A stretch of 15,322 nucleotides of DNA from NCBI RefSeq assembly GCF_040545875.1, contig NZ_JBEPMR010000028.1. One strand, 5' to 3'. Below, one piece after another: positions 7,308 through 14,316 of the stretch. The DNA comes from Faecalicatena_A orotica. Its GTDB lineage: Bacteria > Bacillota > Clostridia > Lachnospirales > Lachnospiraceae. Both the position numbers and the translations under genes were made by a program. The notes under the pieces were generated by a model, which made no database searches, was not told the DNA's origin, and saw nothing but the letters and a program-made list of their open reading frames with translations. Each line of letters starts with the position of its first letter. The first letter of the stretch is position 1.

Positions 7308-7336
7308 TTGACAAAAAGCAGGGAATAAGATAAGAT
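7308..7336 (+). promoter_or_regulatory. SigA-type promoter of the tyrS T-box leader
   Basis: A perfect TTGACA (7308-7313) and TAAGAT (7331-7336) are spaced 17 bp. The start near 7343 gives a leader of about 440 nt before the tyrS ATG. Confidence 0.87.
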
Positions 7337-7342
7337 TTCAGC

Positions 7343-7746
7343 GTAAGCAGCCATATATAGGATGCATCAATCCACAGGCAGATTCAGATGCCGGATTGAA
7401 AGATTGAATACTGGAAAAGCGTTGAAGAGAACAAGTAGTAATAATGCGGAGAAAACAGAAAGCAGCCGGCTGATGAGAGGCGCATGACACGGTTATTTAC
7501 GAATACATCTCCAAGCTTCACACCGAACGCCGGACGGCGGTCCTTACAGGCCGGCAGGAAGCAAGTAGGCTGTGACGGAATGGTACACGTTAACGTACTG
7601 AGTGATTAAGCATGATAAAGCGGTTTATGTCCCGTGTTTACCTGCCAGATACACTCACTGAGGCAGACGGTGCGAATTGTCTGCGAATGAAGGTGGTACC
7701 ACGAGTTTATGAGCCCTCGTCCTTTCAGGATAGGGGCTCTTTTTGC
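7343..7746 (+). ncRNA. Tyrosine T-box riboswitch leader
   Basis: This leader senses uncharged tRNA-Tyr and controls termination before tyrS. Stem I is closed by GCGTT (7419-7423) with AACGC (7526-7530) and GAAG (7424-7427) with CTTC (7516-7519). AGTA at 7435-7438 on the 5' side faces GAA (7501-7503) as in the specifier-loop E motif, and directly after it lies the specifier TAC (7504-7506), a Tyr codon, followed by A. The T-box element AAGGTGGTACCACGAG is at 7690-7705. ACGAG (7701-7705) can pair with CTCGT (7716-7720) as the antiterminator, competing with the terminator at 7711-7744. This accounts for the whole 7288-7789 gap. Confidence 0.93.
7711..7744 (+). terminator. T-box terminator of tyrS leader
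   Basis: GAGCCC (7711-7716) pairs with GGGCTC (7734-7739), with GTCC/GGAT-type pairing inside, and five T residues follow. It is disrupted when the antiterminator stem (7701-7705 with 7716-7720) forms on uncharged tRNA binding. Confidence 0.9.
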
Positions 7747-7789
7747 ATGCAGATATGAAAAAATAGGAAAAGAAAGAAGGATGAAGACA

Positions 7790-9013
7790 ATGACACTCTA
7801 CGAAGAATTACAGGCCAGAGGGCTGATTGCCCAGGTCACAGACGAAAAGCTGATTGCTGATTTAATCAATAACGGGAAGGCGACATTCTATATCGGGTTT
7901 GACCCGACAGCGGACAGCCTCCATGTAGGACATTTCATGGCACTGTGCCTGATGAAGCGTCTTCAGATGGCGGGGAATAAGCCAATCGCGCTGATTGGCG
8001 GGGGAACAGGTATGATCGGTGACCCTTCAGGGAGATCTGATATGCGCCAGATGATGACGATGGAGACAATACAGCACAACTGTGACTGCTTCAAAAAGCA
8101 GATGAGCAATTTTATCGATTTTTCAGAAGGCAAGGCGCTTATGGTCAACAATGCTGACTGGCTGCTGGATCTGAATTATGTCGATGTTCTGCGTGAAGTT
8201 GGTTCCCATTTCAGCGTGAACCGTATGCTTTCAGCCGAATGCTACAAGCAGAGGATGGAAAAGGGACTGACCTTCCTTGAGTTTAATTACATGATCATGC
8301 AGGCATACGACTTTTACGCATTATACCAGAACTATGGCTGTAACCTGCAGTTCGGCGGTGATGACCAGTGGGGCAACATGCTTGCCGGAACGGAGCTGAT
8401 CCGCAGAAAGCTTGGAAAAGATGCAAGCGCCATGACAATTACCCTTCTCCTGAATTCAGAAGGAAAGAAGATGGGAAAGACACAGTCTGGTGCAGTGTGG
8501 CTTGATCCTGAGAAGACATCACCTTTTGACTTTTACCAGTACTGGAGAAACATCGGAGATGCAGACGTCCTGAAATGTATCCGTATGCTGACCTTCCTTC
8601 CTCTGGAAGAGATTAATGAGATGGATAACTGGGAGGGAAGCCAGCTGAACAAAGCGAAAGAAATTCTGGCATATGAACTGACCCAGATGGTTCACGGAGA
8701 GGAAGAAGCGAAGAAAGCACAGGAGAGTGCAAGAGCACTGTTCAGTCAGGGAAATGCTGCAGAAATGCCTACGGCAGAGCTGACAGACGACGATATGACA
8801 GACGGTTCCATTGACATCCTGACACTTCTTTTAAAGAGCGGGCTCGTTCCTTCTAAATCAGAGGCAAGACGTGCCGTAGAGCAGGGCGGCGTCGCTGTGG
8901 ACGGAGAAAAAGTGTCAGATATCCATGCGGCATTTGCAAGAGATTCCTTTACCGGGGACGGTGCTGTTTTGAAAAAAGGTAAGAAAAATTTCCGTAAAGT
9001 TGTGATAAAATAG
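7790..9013 (+). CDS. tyrS: Tyrosyl-tRNA synthetase
   Basis: This class I aminoacyl-tRNA synthetase charges tRNA-Tyr. Two in-frame ATGs compete. The one at 7781 directly abuts the AGAAGG ribosome site (7775-7780), so the ATG at 7790, spaced 9 nt, is preferred; it gives 407 residues beginning MTLYEELQARGLIAQ, the usual start of the family. The HIGH-like motif is HVGH within TADSLHVGHFMALCL, the tyrosine pocket includes GGDDQWGNMLAG, and the KMSKS-like loop is KKMGKTQSG. The C-terminal part from about residue 340 is an S4-type RNA-binding domain (SGLVPSKSEARRAVEQGG). The Tyr T-box just upstream confirms the amino-acid identity. A single TyrS preceded by a T-box is the normal Firmicute arrangement. 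Confidence 0.97.
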   Translation: MTLYEELQARGLIAQVTDEKLIADLINNGKATFYIGFDPTADSLHVGHFMALCLMKRLQMAGNKPIALIGGGTGMIGDPSGRSDMRQMMTMETIQHNCDCFKKQMSNFIDFSEGKALMVNNADWLLDLNYVDVLREVGSHFSVNRMLSAECYKQRMEKGLTFLEFNYMIMQAYDFYALYQNYGCNLQFGGDDQWGNMLAGTELIRRKLGKDASAMTITLLLNSEGKKMGKTQSGAVWLDPEKTSPFDFYQYWRNIGDADVLKCIRMLTFLPLEEINEMDNWEGSQLNKAKEILAYELTQMVHGEEEAKKAQESARALFSQGNAAEMPTAELTDDDMTDGSIDILTLLLKSGLVPSKSEARRAVEQGGVAVDGEKVSDIHAAFARDSFTGDGAVLKKGKKNFRKVVIK

Positions 9014-9121
9014 AGTCAGGTATAGTAACTTTATTATAGCGGATGTCCGGAATGGTGCAAAAGCAGTTAAAACATAGTACTTTCCCGGAAGATTCGTTTA
9101 ATGAAACAGGAGGAAATGAAT

Positions 9122-9628
9122 ATGGGATTTAAAGAAATATCTGTGGAAGAACTTCAGTTTAATCCGTTTACCAAGATCGGAAAAGAATGGATGCTCGTAA
9201 CGGCAGGAGATGAGACCAGCCATAATACAATGACGGCAAGCTGGGGCGGCGTTGGTGTCATGTGGGGAAAGAACGTAGTCAGCGTTTATATCCGTCCGCA
9301 GAGATACACAAAGGAATTTGTGGATGCCAATGACACATTTACACTTTCCTTTTACGATGAGGCCTACAAAAAAGCACTTGGCATCTGCGGAAGCAAGTCC
9401 GGCCGCGACTGCGATAAGGAAGCGGAGGCAGGTCTGACACCATATTATGTAGACGGAACGACTGCTTTCGAAGAAGCAAATATGATACTGGTGTGTAAGA
9501 AACAGTATCATCAGGATATGGCTGCAGAACATTTTGATGAAAAAGAAAACGATGAAAAGTGCTATCCCCAGAAGGATTACCATACCATGTATATGGCAGA
9601 GATTGTAAAAGTTCTTGTAAAAGAATAG
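9122..9628 (+). CDS. Flavin reductase-like, FMN-binding split-barrel protein
   Basis: The 168-residue cytosolic protein is of the flavin reductase-like domain family, in which FMN is bound in a split beta barrel, usually for NAD(P)H-dependent flavin or electron-transfer reactions. TMTASWGGVGVMWGKN and YIRPQRYTKEFVDAN (about 37-71) are the typical FMN-binding strand and loop, followed by TLSFYDE. AGGAGG at 9108-9113 is 8 nt from the ATG at 9122; upstream in-frame ATGs at 9101 and 9116 lie before or too close to that site. The Cys residues (LGICGSKSGRDCDK) show no clear metal motif. It lies 108 bp after tyrS with no convincing promoter, so it may be co-transcribed. Its substrate is unknown. Confidence 0.87.
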   Translation: MGFKEISVEELQFNPFTKIGKEWMLVTAGDETSHNTMTASWGGVGVMWGKNVVSVYIRPQRYTKEFVDANDTFTLSFYDEAYKKALGICGSKSGRDCDKEAEAGLTPYYVDGTTAFEEANMILVCKKQYHQDMAAEHFDEKENDEKCYPQKDYHTMYMAEIVKVLVKE

Positions 9629-9632
9629 TTAT

Positions 9633-9664
9633 TTTGCCGGAGGCCAGACAGGGCTTCCGGCAAA
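9633..9664 (+). terminator. intrinsic terminator after the flavin reductase-like gene
   Basis: TTTGCCGGAGGCC (9633-9645) pairs with GGCTTCCGGCAAA (9652-9664), 13 bp with one G-T pair and a 6-nt loop. Only a short T run (TTTCATCTTT) follows, so efficiency is uncertain. Confidence 0.7.
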
Positions 9665-9737
9665 TTTCATCTTTGGCCCCTGTGCTGGCGAACATCAATA
9701 AAATGGAGGCTTTCTGCATAAAAATAACAGTAAACAG

Positions 9738-9766
9738 GTGATAAAGTGAAGCACAGGTGATATAAT
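9738..9766 (+). promoter_or_regulatory. promoter of the aldo/keto reductase gene
   Basis: A perfect TATAAT (9761-9766) is preceded by TG at 9758-9759 (extended -10). GTGATA at 9738-9743 is a weak -35 at 17 bp. The start near 9773 leaves a leader of about 40 nt before the ATG at 9815. Confidence 0.7.
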
Positions 9767-9814
9767 AGTGTGAAACAGATTATGTAAGAAAAGAATCATG
9801 AAGGAGGAACTTCT

Positions 9815-10918
9815 ATGTATTATAAAGAGTATGGAAATACAGGGATGAAGGTGTCCGCCATTGGCCTGGGGACGATGCGCTACGATGCCGACGATGTCAG
9901 TGCGGGGAGATTCGAAAAGTGTGCGGAGATACCGCTGTATGCCTTGGAGAATGGCATCAATTACTGGGATACTGCTCCCGGCTACTGCGATGATAAAAGT
10001 GAGATTATCACAGGAATTGCGCTTTCACAGGTGAAGAGGAACGATGTATATATTACCTCTAAGACGAACTTTAATACAATAGGAGAGAACCCGACCAGAG
10101 ATGATTTCAGAAAAAGACTGGAGATGTCACTTGACAGACTGAAAACAGATTACATAGACTTTTATCATATGTGGTGTATGCTGGATCTGCAGTCATGGGA
10201 GAGACATATGGAGGTCCTGTATGGATTCTTCGAGGAGGCTAAAAAAGAAGGCCTTATCCGCAATATTGTATTTTCCTCCCATATGCAGGGCAATGACATT
10301 GAGACTGTTGTGGAGACTGGGAAATTCAGAGGCATGCTGATCGGCTATAATGCCCTTAATTACCGTTTCCGTCAGAGCGGTATTGAAAAGGCGTATAAAG
10401 AAGGAATGGGCGTTGTCGTCATGAATCCGCTCGGCGGGGGAATGATTCCAAACAATCCGGAGGCATTTACATACCTTACAGAGGGAACTGACCTCAACGT
10501 AGCACAGGCAGCATTGAGGTTTGTCGCATCCCACAGGGAAATAACTATTACACTGGCAGGATGTACGACAAAAGAACATGTGGACGATGCAGTAAAAGCT
10601 GTAGAGAATCTGGAAGAACGCCCGGCAGAGGAAATCATAAGACAATATGAGGGGAGAGGAGAATCTCTGAATAATCTCTGTACAGGCTGTGCGTACTGCA
10701 AAGGATGCCCGAAAGAAATCGAAATTCCAAAATACATGGATGCATATAACCAGTACATACTGACGGGAAATAAAAAGGCCATACCGGACCGCCTTGACAA
10801 CCACTGGGATATCCCGAAAGAGAAAGTGCTGGAATGCATTGCCTGCAAAAAATGCGAGAAGCAGTGCACCCAGCATCTGCCGATCGTAGACCGGCTGAAA
10901 GAAATCGGAGAACTATAA
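9815..10918 (+). CDS. Aldo/keto reductase with C-terminal iron-sulfur region
   Basis: The 367-residue protein joins an aldo/keto reductase TIM barrel (about 1-270) to a C-terminal ferredoxin-like cysteine region. The AKR catalytic tetrad is visible as Asp52 and Tyr57 (YWDTAPGY), Lys83 (TSKTN) and His118 (DFYHMW). The C-terminal part has two cysteine clusters: CTGCAYCKGCP (Cys289, 292, 295, 298) and CIACKKCEKQC (Cys341, 344, 347, 351), enough for one or two 4Fe-4S centres. This architecture is common in anaerobic Firmicutes as a predicted oxidoreductase of unknown substrate. The start has AAGGAGG about 8 nt upstream. It is probably a single-gene unit facing the convergent amylase gene. Confidence 0.92.
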   Translation: MYYKEYGNTGMKVSAIGLGTMRYDADDVSAGRFEKCAEIPLYALENGINYWDTAPGYCDDKSEIITGIALSQVKRNDVYITSKTNFNTIGENPTRDDFRKRLEMSLDRLKTDYIDFYHMWCMLDLQSWERHMEVLYGFFEEAKKEGLIRNIVFSSHMQGNDIETVVETGKFRGMLIGYNALNYRFRQSGIEKAYKEGMGVVVMNPLGGGMIPNNPEAFTYLTEGTDLNVAQAALRFVASHREITITLAGCTTKEHVDDAVKAVENLEERPAEEIIRQYEGRGESLNNLCTGCAYCKGCPKEIEIPKYMDAYNQYILTGNKKAIPDRLDNHWDIPKEKVLECIACKKCEKQCTQHLPIVDRLKEIGEL

Positions 10919-10939
10919 ATGAAAGTGTAACTGCACATT

Positions 10940-10964
10940 TTCAAAGGGGTCTGACCCCTTTGAA
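10940..10964. repeat. perfect 12-bp palindrome between convergent genes
   Basis: TTCAAAGGGGTC (10940-10951) and GACCCCTTTGAA (10953-10964) flank one T. The element lies in the 54-bp gap between the convergent aldo/keto reductase and amylase genes. No T run follows on either strand, so it is either a T-less bidirectional terminator or a copy of a dispersed palindromic repeat. Confidence 0.75.
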
Positions 10965-10972
10965 GCTGCTTG

Positions 10973-12283
10973 TTAAGAAATAGACAAGAACTGTACGCTA
11001 TATGGAGGCATATCGAGCTGCCCGCTCAGTGTGCCTTCTTTTTGTGTGATCATGTCAGTATAATCGCCCTGAAGTTCGTCATTATTAGCAGTGAATTCAG
11101 AGTCAGATGCATTGATTGCAACCAATACTTTTTCTTTGTCACTTTTCCGCTCGAAAATGAGCTGGTGGTTGGTGATGACTACATTATGGTAGCCGCCGTT
11201 GCAGAGTGCGTCGCTTTCACGGCGGACCGCTATCAGCTGTGTAATAAACGCAGTCAGTTCATTCGGTTTTGGATCCTCAAAGGCCGGGCGCAGCGCGTAA
11301 TCATTATCCGGTGCCTTGACGCCCTCCTCACCCCACTCACTTCCATAATAAATACATGGGATGCCGGGCATGCCAAACAATATGCCATAAGCCAGAGGCA
11401 GATGCTCCTTGTTCGTGAGAATGCTTGCGATTCTGGTAACATCATGATTATCTACGAAATTCATCAGATGCTTGCCGCGGTAAATACACCACTGCTCAGG
11501 TCCGTACTGGCGGTTTAGAGAGTGTGCAATCTCAAACAGGTTCATGCTGTTAAAACTGGAAAATATCCCTTTGTAGCATTCATAATTCGTACAGCTGTGA
11601 AGCATCTCATCATTGACGATAATGTTGTAATCACCGAAAAGAACTTCCCCGATCAATGCAAACCCGGGCTTCAATTCCTCACAGTACCGGCGTAAACGCT
11701 TCATAAAATTATGATCCAGACTGTAAGCAACATCCAGACGCAGACCATCGATACCGAATTCCTCAATCCAGAAACGGACGCACTCCAGCAGATAATCCAC
11801 GACAGCAGGATTCTGGAGGTTCAGTTTGACAAGTTCATAATGCCCCTCCCAGCCTTCATACCAGAAGCCATCGTTATAACCGCTGTTTCCATCGAAATTG
11901 ATACGGAACCAGTCCTTGTAAGGTGAATCCCATTTCTTCTCCTGTACGTCCTGAAAAGCCCAGAACCCGCGCCCTACGTGGTTAAAAACACCATCCAGCA
12001 TAATCTTGACATCGTGGGAATGCAGCGTATCACATACATATTTAAAATCTTCATTTGTTCCGAGACGGCAGTCAATCTTCTTGAAATCCCTGGTATCATA
12101 ACCGTGATTGTCAGAATCAAAGATCGGGTTCAGGATAATAGAACCAATCCCAAGTTTCTGGAGATATTCGCTCCAGCCTGCAATCTTCCGTATTCTGGGT
12201 ACTGTCACTCCGTCGTTATGAACCGGGGCATCACAAAATCCAATAGGATATATCTGATAGAAAGTTTCATTATAAGCCCACAT
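10973..12283 (-). CDS. GH13 family alpha-amylase-type glycoside hydrolase
   Basis: This predicted alpha-glucan-active enzyme has 436 residues counted from the ATG at 12283. The four GH13 motifs are present: DGVFNH (97-102), LRLDVAYSLDH (181-191) with nucleophile Asp184, IGEVLFG with acid/base Glu213, and FVDNHD (276-281) with Asp281. An early NPIFDSDNHGYDT matches the conserved region near the substrate site. There is no signal peptide and no extra N-terminal carbohydrate domain, so it is probably cytosolic, acting on imported maltodextrins or related oligosaccharides. The ATG at 12283 is preferred because AGGTGG lies about 6 nt upstream, and the earlier in-frame GTG at 12292 overlaps that site. 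Exact specificity (neopullulanase, maltogenic, other) is undecided. Confidence 0.92.
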   Translation of the reverse strand: MWAYNETFYQIYPIGFCDAPVHNDGVTVPRIRKIAGWSEYLQKLGIGSIILNPIFDSDNHGYDTRDFKKIDCRLGTNEDFKYVCDTLHSHDVKIMLDGVFNHVGRGFWAFQDVQEKKWDSPYKDWFRINFDGNSGYNDGFWYEGWEGHYELVKLNLQNPAVVDYLLECVRFWIEEFGIDGLRLDVAYSLDHNFMKRLRRYCEELKPGFALIGEVLFGDYNIIVNDEMLHSCTNYECYKGIFSSFNSMNLFEIAHSLNRQYGPEQWCIYRGKHLMNFVDNHDVTRIASILTNKEHLPLAYGILFGMPGIPCIYYGSEWGEEGVKAPDNDYALRPAFEDPKPNELTAFITQLIAVRRESDALCNGGYHNVVITNHQLIFERKSDKEKVLVAINASDSEFTANNDELQGDYTDMITQKEGTLSGQLDMPPYSVQFLSIS

Positions 12284-12357
12284 AAGTTCCACCTGCTTTC
12301 TAATAAGGTAATTGTTAAAGTTCCATATTTAATTAGTAAAACTGGAAATACTTTTAA

Positions 12358-12363
12358 AGTATA
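12358..12363 (-). promoter_or_regulatory. probable -10 box of the amylase promoter
   Basis: On the minus strand TATACT lies in TGTTATACT, an extended -10. No good -35 is present at 17-18 bp. AGTAAAACTGGAAATACT at 12336-12353, just downstream on the amylase side, is partly palindromic and may be an operator. Confidence 0.45.
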
Positions 12364-12429
12364 ACATAAATATAAGAGCCTTGAAAGACCCCGCGAACCG
12401 AAAAAAATGTCCGGATGCTGAAAAATATG

Positions 12430-12458
12430 TTGACAATTGGATTCGTACATACTATAAT
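12430..12458 (+). promoter_or_regulatory. consensus SigA promoter of rplM-rpsI
   Basis: TTGACA (12430-12435), a 17-bp spacer and TATAAT (12453-12458) match the consensus at every base, as expected for ribosomal protein genes. Confidence 0.95.
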
Positions 12459-12464
12459 AGTACA

Positions 12465-12567
12465 GCATGACAAAAGGAGAAACAGCATACACCAAAGCCC
12501 CGGAGTGCGCTGATTTCATATAAAAGCAAAGCAAGTTATATGATGATTATTATTAGGAGGAACACCC
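12465..12567 (+). promoter_or_regulatory. rplM leader with hairpin, possible autoregulatory element
   Basis: About 100 nt lie between the predicted start and the rplM ATG. TCATATAA (12516-12523) pairs perfectly with TTATATGA (12536-12543), ending shortly before AGGAGG. L13 leader RNAs that regulate rplM-rpsI are known in Firmicutes, but I could not match this sequence to that family by eye. Confidence 0.4.
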
Positions 12568-12996
12568 ATGAAAACTTATATGGCTAACCCAGACAAGATT
12601 GAAAGAAAATGGTATGTGGTTGACGCTGAAGGATGTACATTAGGACGTCTCTCTTCAGAGATCGCAAAAGTTCTGAGAGGAAAGAACAAGCCAGAATTCA
12701 CACCACATGTTGATACAGGAGATTACGTAGTAGTAGTTAATGCAGAGAAAGTAAAAGTAACAGGCAAGAAGTTACAGCAGAAGATCTACTACAATCACTC
12801 TGACTATGTAGGAGGTATGAGAGAGACTACACTGGCAGAGATGATGGCTAAGAAGCCGGAGATGGTAGTTGAATTAGCAGTTAAAGGAATGCTTCCAAAA
12901 GGACCTTTAGGAAGAGAAATGCTTACGAAACTTCATGTATACGCTGGACCAGAGCACAAACAGCAGGCTCAGAAACCAGAAGTATTAACATTTTAA
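12568..12996 (+). CDS. rplM: Large ribosomal subunit protein L13
   Basis: L13 is an early-assembly 50S subunit protein. The 142 residues are the full bacterial length: MANPDKIERKWYVVDAEG near the N-terminus, LGRLSSEIAKVLRGKNKP, NAEKVKVTGKK, and a C-terminal KLHVYAGPEHKQQAQKPE. AGGAGG sits ahead of the ATG. It is followed by rpsI after 26 bp, the conserved rplM-rpsI operon. The upstream promoter is a perfect consensus. Confidence 0.98.
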   Translation: MKTYMANPDKIERKWYVVDAEGCTLGRLSSEIAKVLRGKNKPEFTPHVDTGDYVVVVNAEKVKVTGKKLQQKIYYNHSDYVGGMRETTLAEMMAKKPEMVVELAVKGMLPKGPLGREMLTKLHVYAGPEHKQQAQKPEVLTF

Positions 12997-13022
12997 GGAA
13001 AGGTTGAAAGGAGGACATTACT

Positions 13023-13415
13023 GTGGCTAACGCAAAATATTACGGAACAGGAAGAAGAAAAAAATCTATCGCAAGAGTATATCTTGTACCTGGAACAGGT
13101 AAAATCACTATAAATAAAAGAGACATTGATGAGTATTTAGGACTGGAGACATTGAAGGTTGTTGTCCGCCAGCCACTCGTTGCTACTGGTACAGTTGATA
13201 AATTTGACGTACTGGTTAACGTACACGGCGGTGGATATACAGGACAGGCAGGAGCAATCCGTCACGGAATCTCAAGGGCACTTCTTGAGGCAGATGCTGA
13301 ATACAGACCTACTCTGAAGACAGCAGGATACCTTACACGTGATCCACGTATGAAAGAACGTAAGAAATACGGTCTCAAAGCAGCTCGTAGAGCACCGCAG
13401 TTCAGCAAGAGATAG
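13023..13415 (+). CDS. rpsI: Small ribosomal subunit protein S9
   Basis: S9 is a 30S protein whose C-terminal tail reaches the P-site tRNA. The 130 residues are complete, with YYGTGRRKKSIARVYLVPG at the start, GGGYTGQAGAIRHGISRAL in the centre, and the basic tail KYGLKAARRAPQFSKR with the expected terminal SKR. Translation begins at GTG (13023), with AGGAGG at 13010-13015; no better ATG is present. It is co-transcribed with rplM and followed by a strong terminator. Confidence 0.98.
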   Translation: MANAKYYGTGRRKKSIARVYLVPGTGKITINKRDIDEYLGLETLKVVVRQPLVATGTVDKFDVLVNVHGGGYTGQAGAIRHGISRALLEADAEYRPTLKTAGYLTRDPRMKERKKYGLKAARRAPQFSKR

Positions 13416-13440
13416 GAAATTGCATATATTTATTGTATGG

Positions 13441-13473
13441 AAACCCACAGACATCAAGTTTGTGGGTTTTTTT
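13441..13473 (+). terminator. intrinsic terminator of rplM-rpsI
   Basis: AAACCCACA (13441-13449) pairs with TGTGGGTTT (13461-13469), and the sequence ends in a run of seven T. Confidence 0.93.
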
Positions 13474-13501
13474 GAAGTGATTGCTGTGGTATACTTATAT
13501 T
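13472..13501 (+). promoter_or_regulatory. possible promoter of the DUF4160-DUF2442 pair
   Basis: TTGAAG (13472-13477) and TATATT (13496-13501) are spaced 18 bp. An alternative extended -10, TGGTATACT, ends at 13495 but has no usable -35. The start assignment is therefore ambiguous. Confidence 0.4.
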
Positions 13502-13558
13502 GTCAAAGATATATTGTTAAGAATATATGTTAAAGAATGGAATGAGGAGGAATGTATA

Positions 13559-13819
13559 ATGCCGGAAATAGCATTATTTTATGGAATTAGGGTAACAATG
13601 TATTATGATGATCACAATCCACCGCATTTTCATGCAGAGTACAATGGACATAAAGCAATAGTGGAGATAGATGGAGTAAGAGTAATAAAAGGCGCCTTGC
13701 CGTCAAAACAATTAAAGCTAATTTTAGCATGGTGTGTTTTGCATCAGGATGAATTGATGCAGAATTGGGAATTATCGAAAGACGGGAAACCCATGAATAG
13801 AATTAATCCTTTGGTTTAG
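13559..13819 (+). CDS. DUF4160 domain protein
   Basis: The small 86-residue protein matches DUF4160: YYDDHNPPHFHAEYNGHKA near 18-36, then VEIDGVRVIKGALPSKQ, and a C-terminal helix LAWCVLHQDELMQNWE. The conserved PPHFH looks like a possible metal or active site, but no biochemical role is established that I know of. The ATG at 13559 has AGGAGG at 13545-13550; a longer upstream reading frame lacks a ribosome site. It is followed 11 bp later by a DUF2442 gene. Such pairs recur in many bacteria and have a toxin-antitoxin-like layout. Codons are more AT-rich than in the flanking ribosomal genes, which hints at acquisition by transfer. Confidence 0.88.
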   Translation: MPEIALFYGIRVTMYYDDHNPPHFHAEYNGHKAIVEIDGVRVIKGALPSKQLKLILAWCVLHQDELMQNWELSKDGKPMNRINPLV

Positions 13820-13830
13820 GGGGTGGTGAT

Positions 13831-14106
13831 ATGTTTCCAAAGGTAGTACAGGTGATACCAATGAAAGATTACTCAGTTTATGTATATTTTGAAGATGGAA
13901 AAATTGTATGCTATGATATGTCTAAAATGATTGAGAAAGAGGCATTTCGTCCACTGAAAGATATTGATGTTTTTACAGATACCTGCACGGTGATGAATGA
14001 TACTCTTGCATGGGATATTTGTGGGAACCGGGATAATACAATGTGCTTGGATATTGACCCAGACACATTATACGAATTACCGTTTGTGAAAGAAAAGATA
14101 GCTTAA
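13831..14106 (+). CDS. DUF2442 domain protein
   Basis: This 91-residue protein matches DUF2442: FPKVVQVIPMKDYSVYVYF, then EDGKIVCYDMSKMIEK, FRPLKDIDVF, and a C-terminal LDIDPDTLYE, which is the family hallmark. A GGGGGTGGTGAT ribosome site precedes the ATG. It is the second gene of a tight two-gene unit with the DUF4160 protein. By genomic layout it could be a partner or antidote protein, but that is inference; no catalytic residues are evident. Confidence 0.88.
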   Translation: MFPKVVQVIPMKDYSVYVYFEDGKIVCYDMSKMIEKEAFRPLKDIDVFTDTCTVMNDTLAWDICGNRDNTMCLDIDPDTLYELPFVKEKIA

Positions 14107-14144
14107 TATATGGATAGAAGATAGTATGCCTGTATATAAAAGAA

Positions 14145-14299
14145 TTATCAGAACCCTTGGAAACACAATGTTTTCGAGTGCTTTTGCGTCCCGGAAAGTT
14201 ATCAGAATATGTGGGGAACTATCAAACACGCTCCAGCACCAGCCGTACTTGATACAGTACAAATAATCGTATATAATCTATATATAAATCTTATCGGAA
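14145..14299 (+). repeat. three copies of TTATCRGAA between the DUF2442 gene and the response regulator
   Basis: TTATCAGAA occurs at 14145-14153 and 14199-14207, and TTATCGGAA at 14291-14299. The second and third copies are followed by related sequence (TATGTGGGGA and CATGGGGAGG). They may be regulator boxes or traces of a small duplication that accompanied insertion of the upstream gene pair. Confidence 0.35.
14249..14277 (+). promoter_or_regulatory. SigA-type promoter of the response regulator gene
   Basis: TTGATA (14249-14254) and a perfect TATAAT (14272-14277) have a 17-bp spacer. Transcription from about 14284 supports the ATG at 14317 rather than the upstream in-frame start at 14209. 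Confidence 0.85.
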
Positions 14300-14316
14300 C
14301 ATGGGGAGGGCTGGAA

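Noticed and set aside
6640..7314. Minus-strand open frame of 224 codons over cutC
   Set aside because: The plus-strand frames give clear CutC sequence, so this is a shadow.
7709..7789. Longer N-terminus for TyrS starting at 7709
   Set aside because: It begins inside the T-box terminator and lacks a ribosome site; the family N-terminus begins at 7790.
9000..9026. Promoter for the flavin reductase-like gene (TTGTGA and TATAGT)
   Set aside because: The spacer is only 15 bp and the -35 box is poor; read-through from tyrS explains expression equally well.
10970..11518. Plus-strand open frame of 182 codons opposite the amylase gene
   Set aside because: It is antisense to a GH13 gene with all four motifs intact, has no ribosome site and no family resemblance.
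13481..13558. Longer N-terminus for the DUF4160 protein
   Set aside because: AGGAGG at 13545-13550 points to the ATG at 13559, and the extension overlaps the promoter region.
14209..14316. Longer N-terminus for the response regulator
   Set aside because: It contains the TTGATA-17-TATAAT promoter, and the receiver domain begins normally after 14317.
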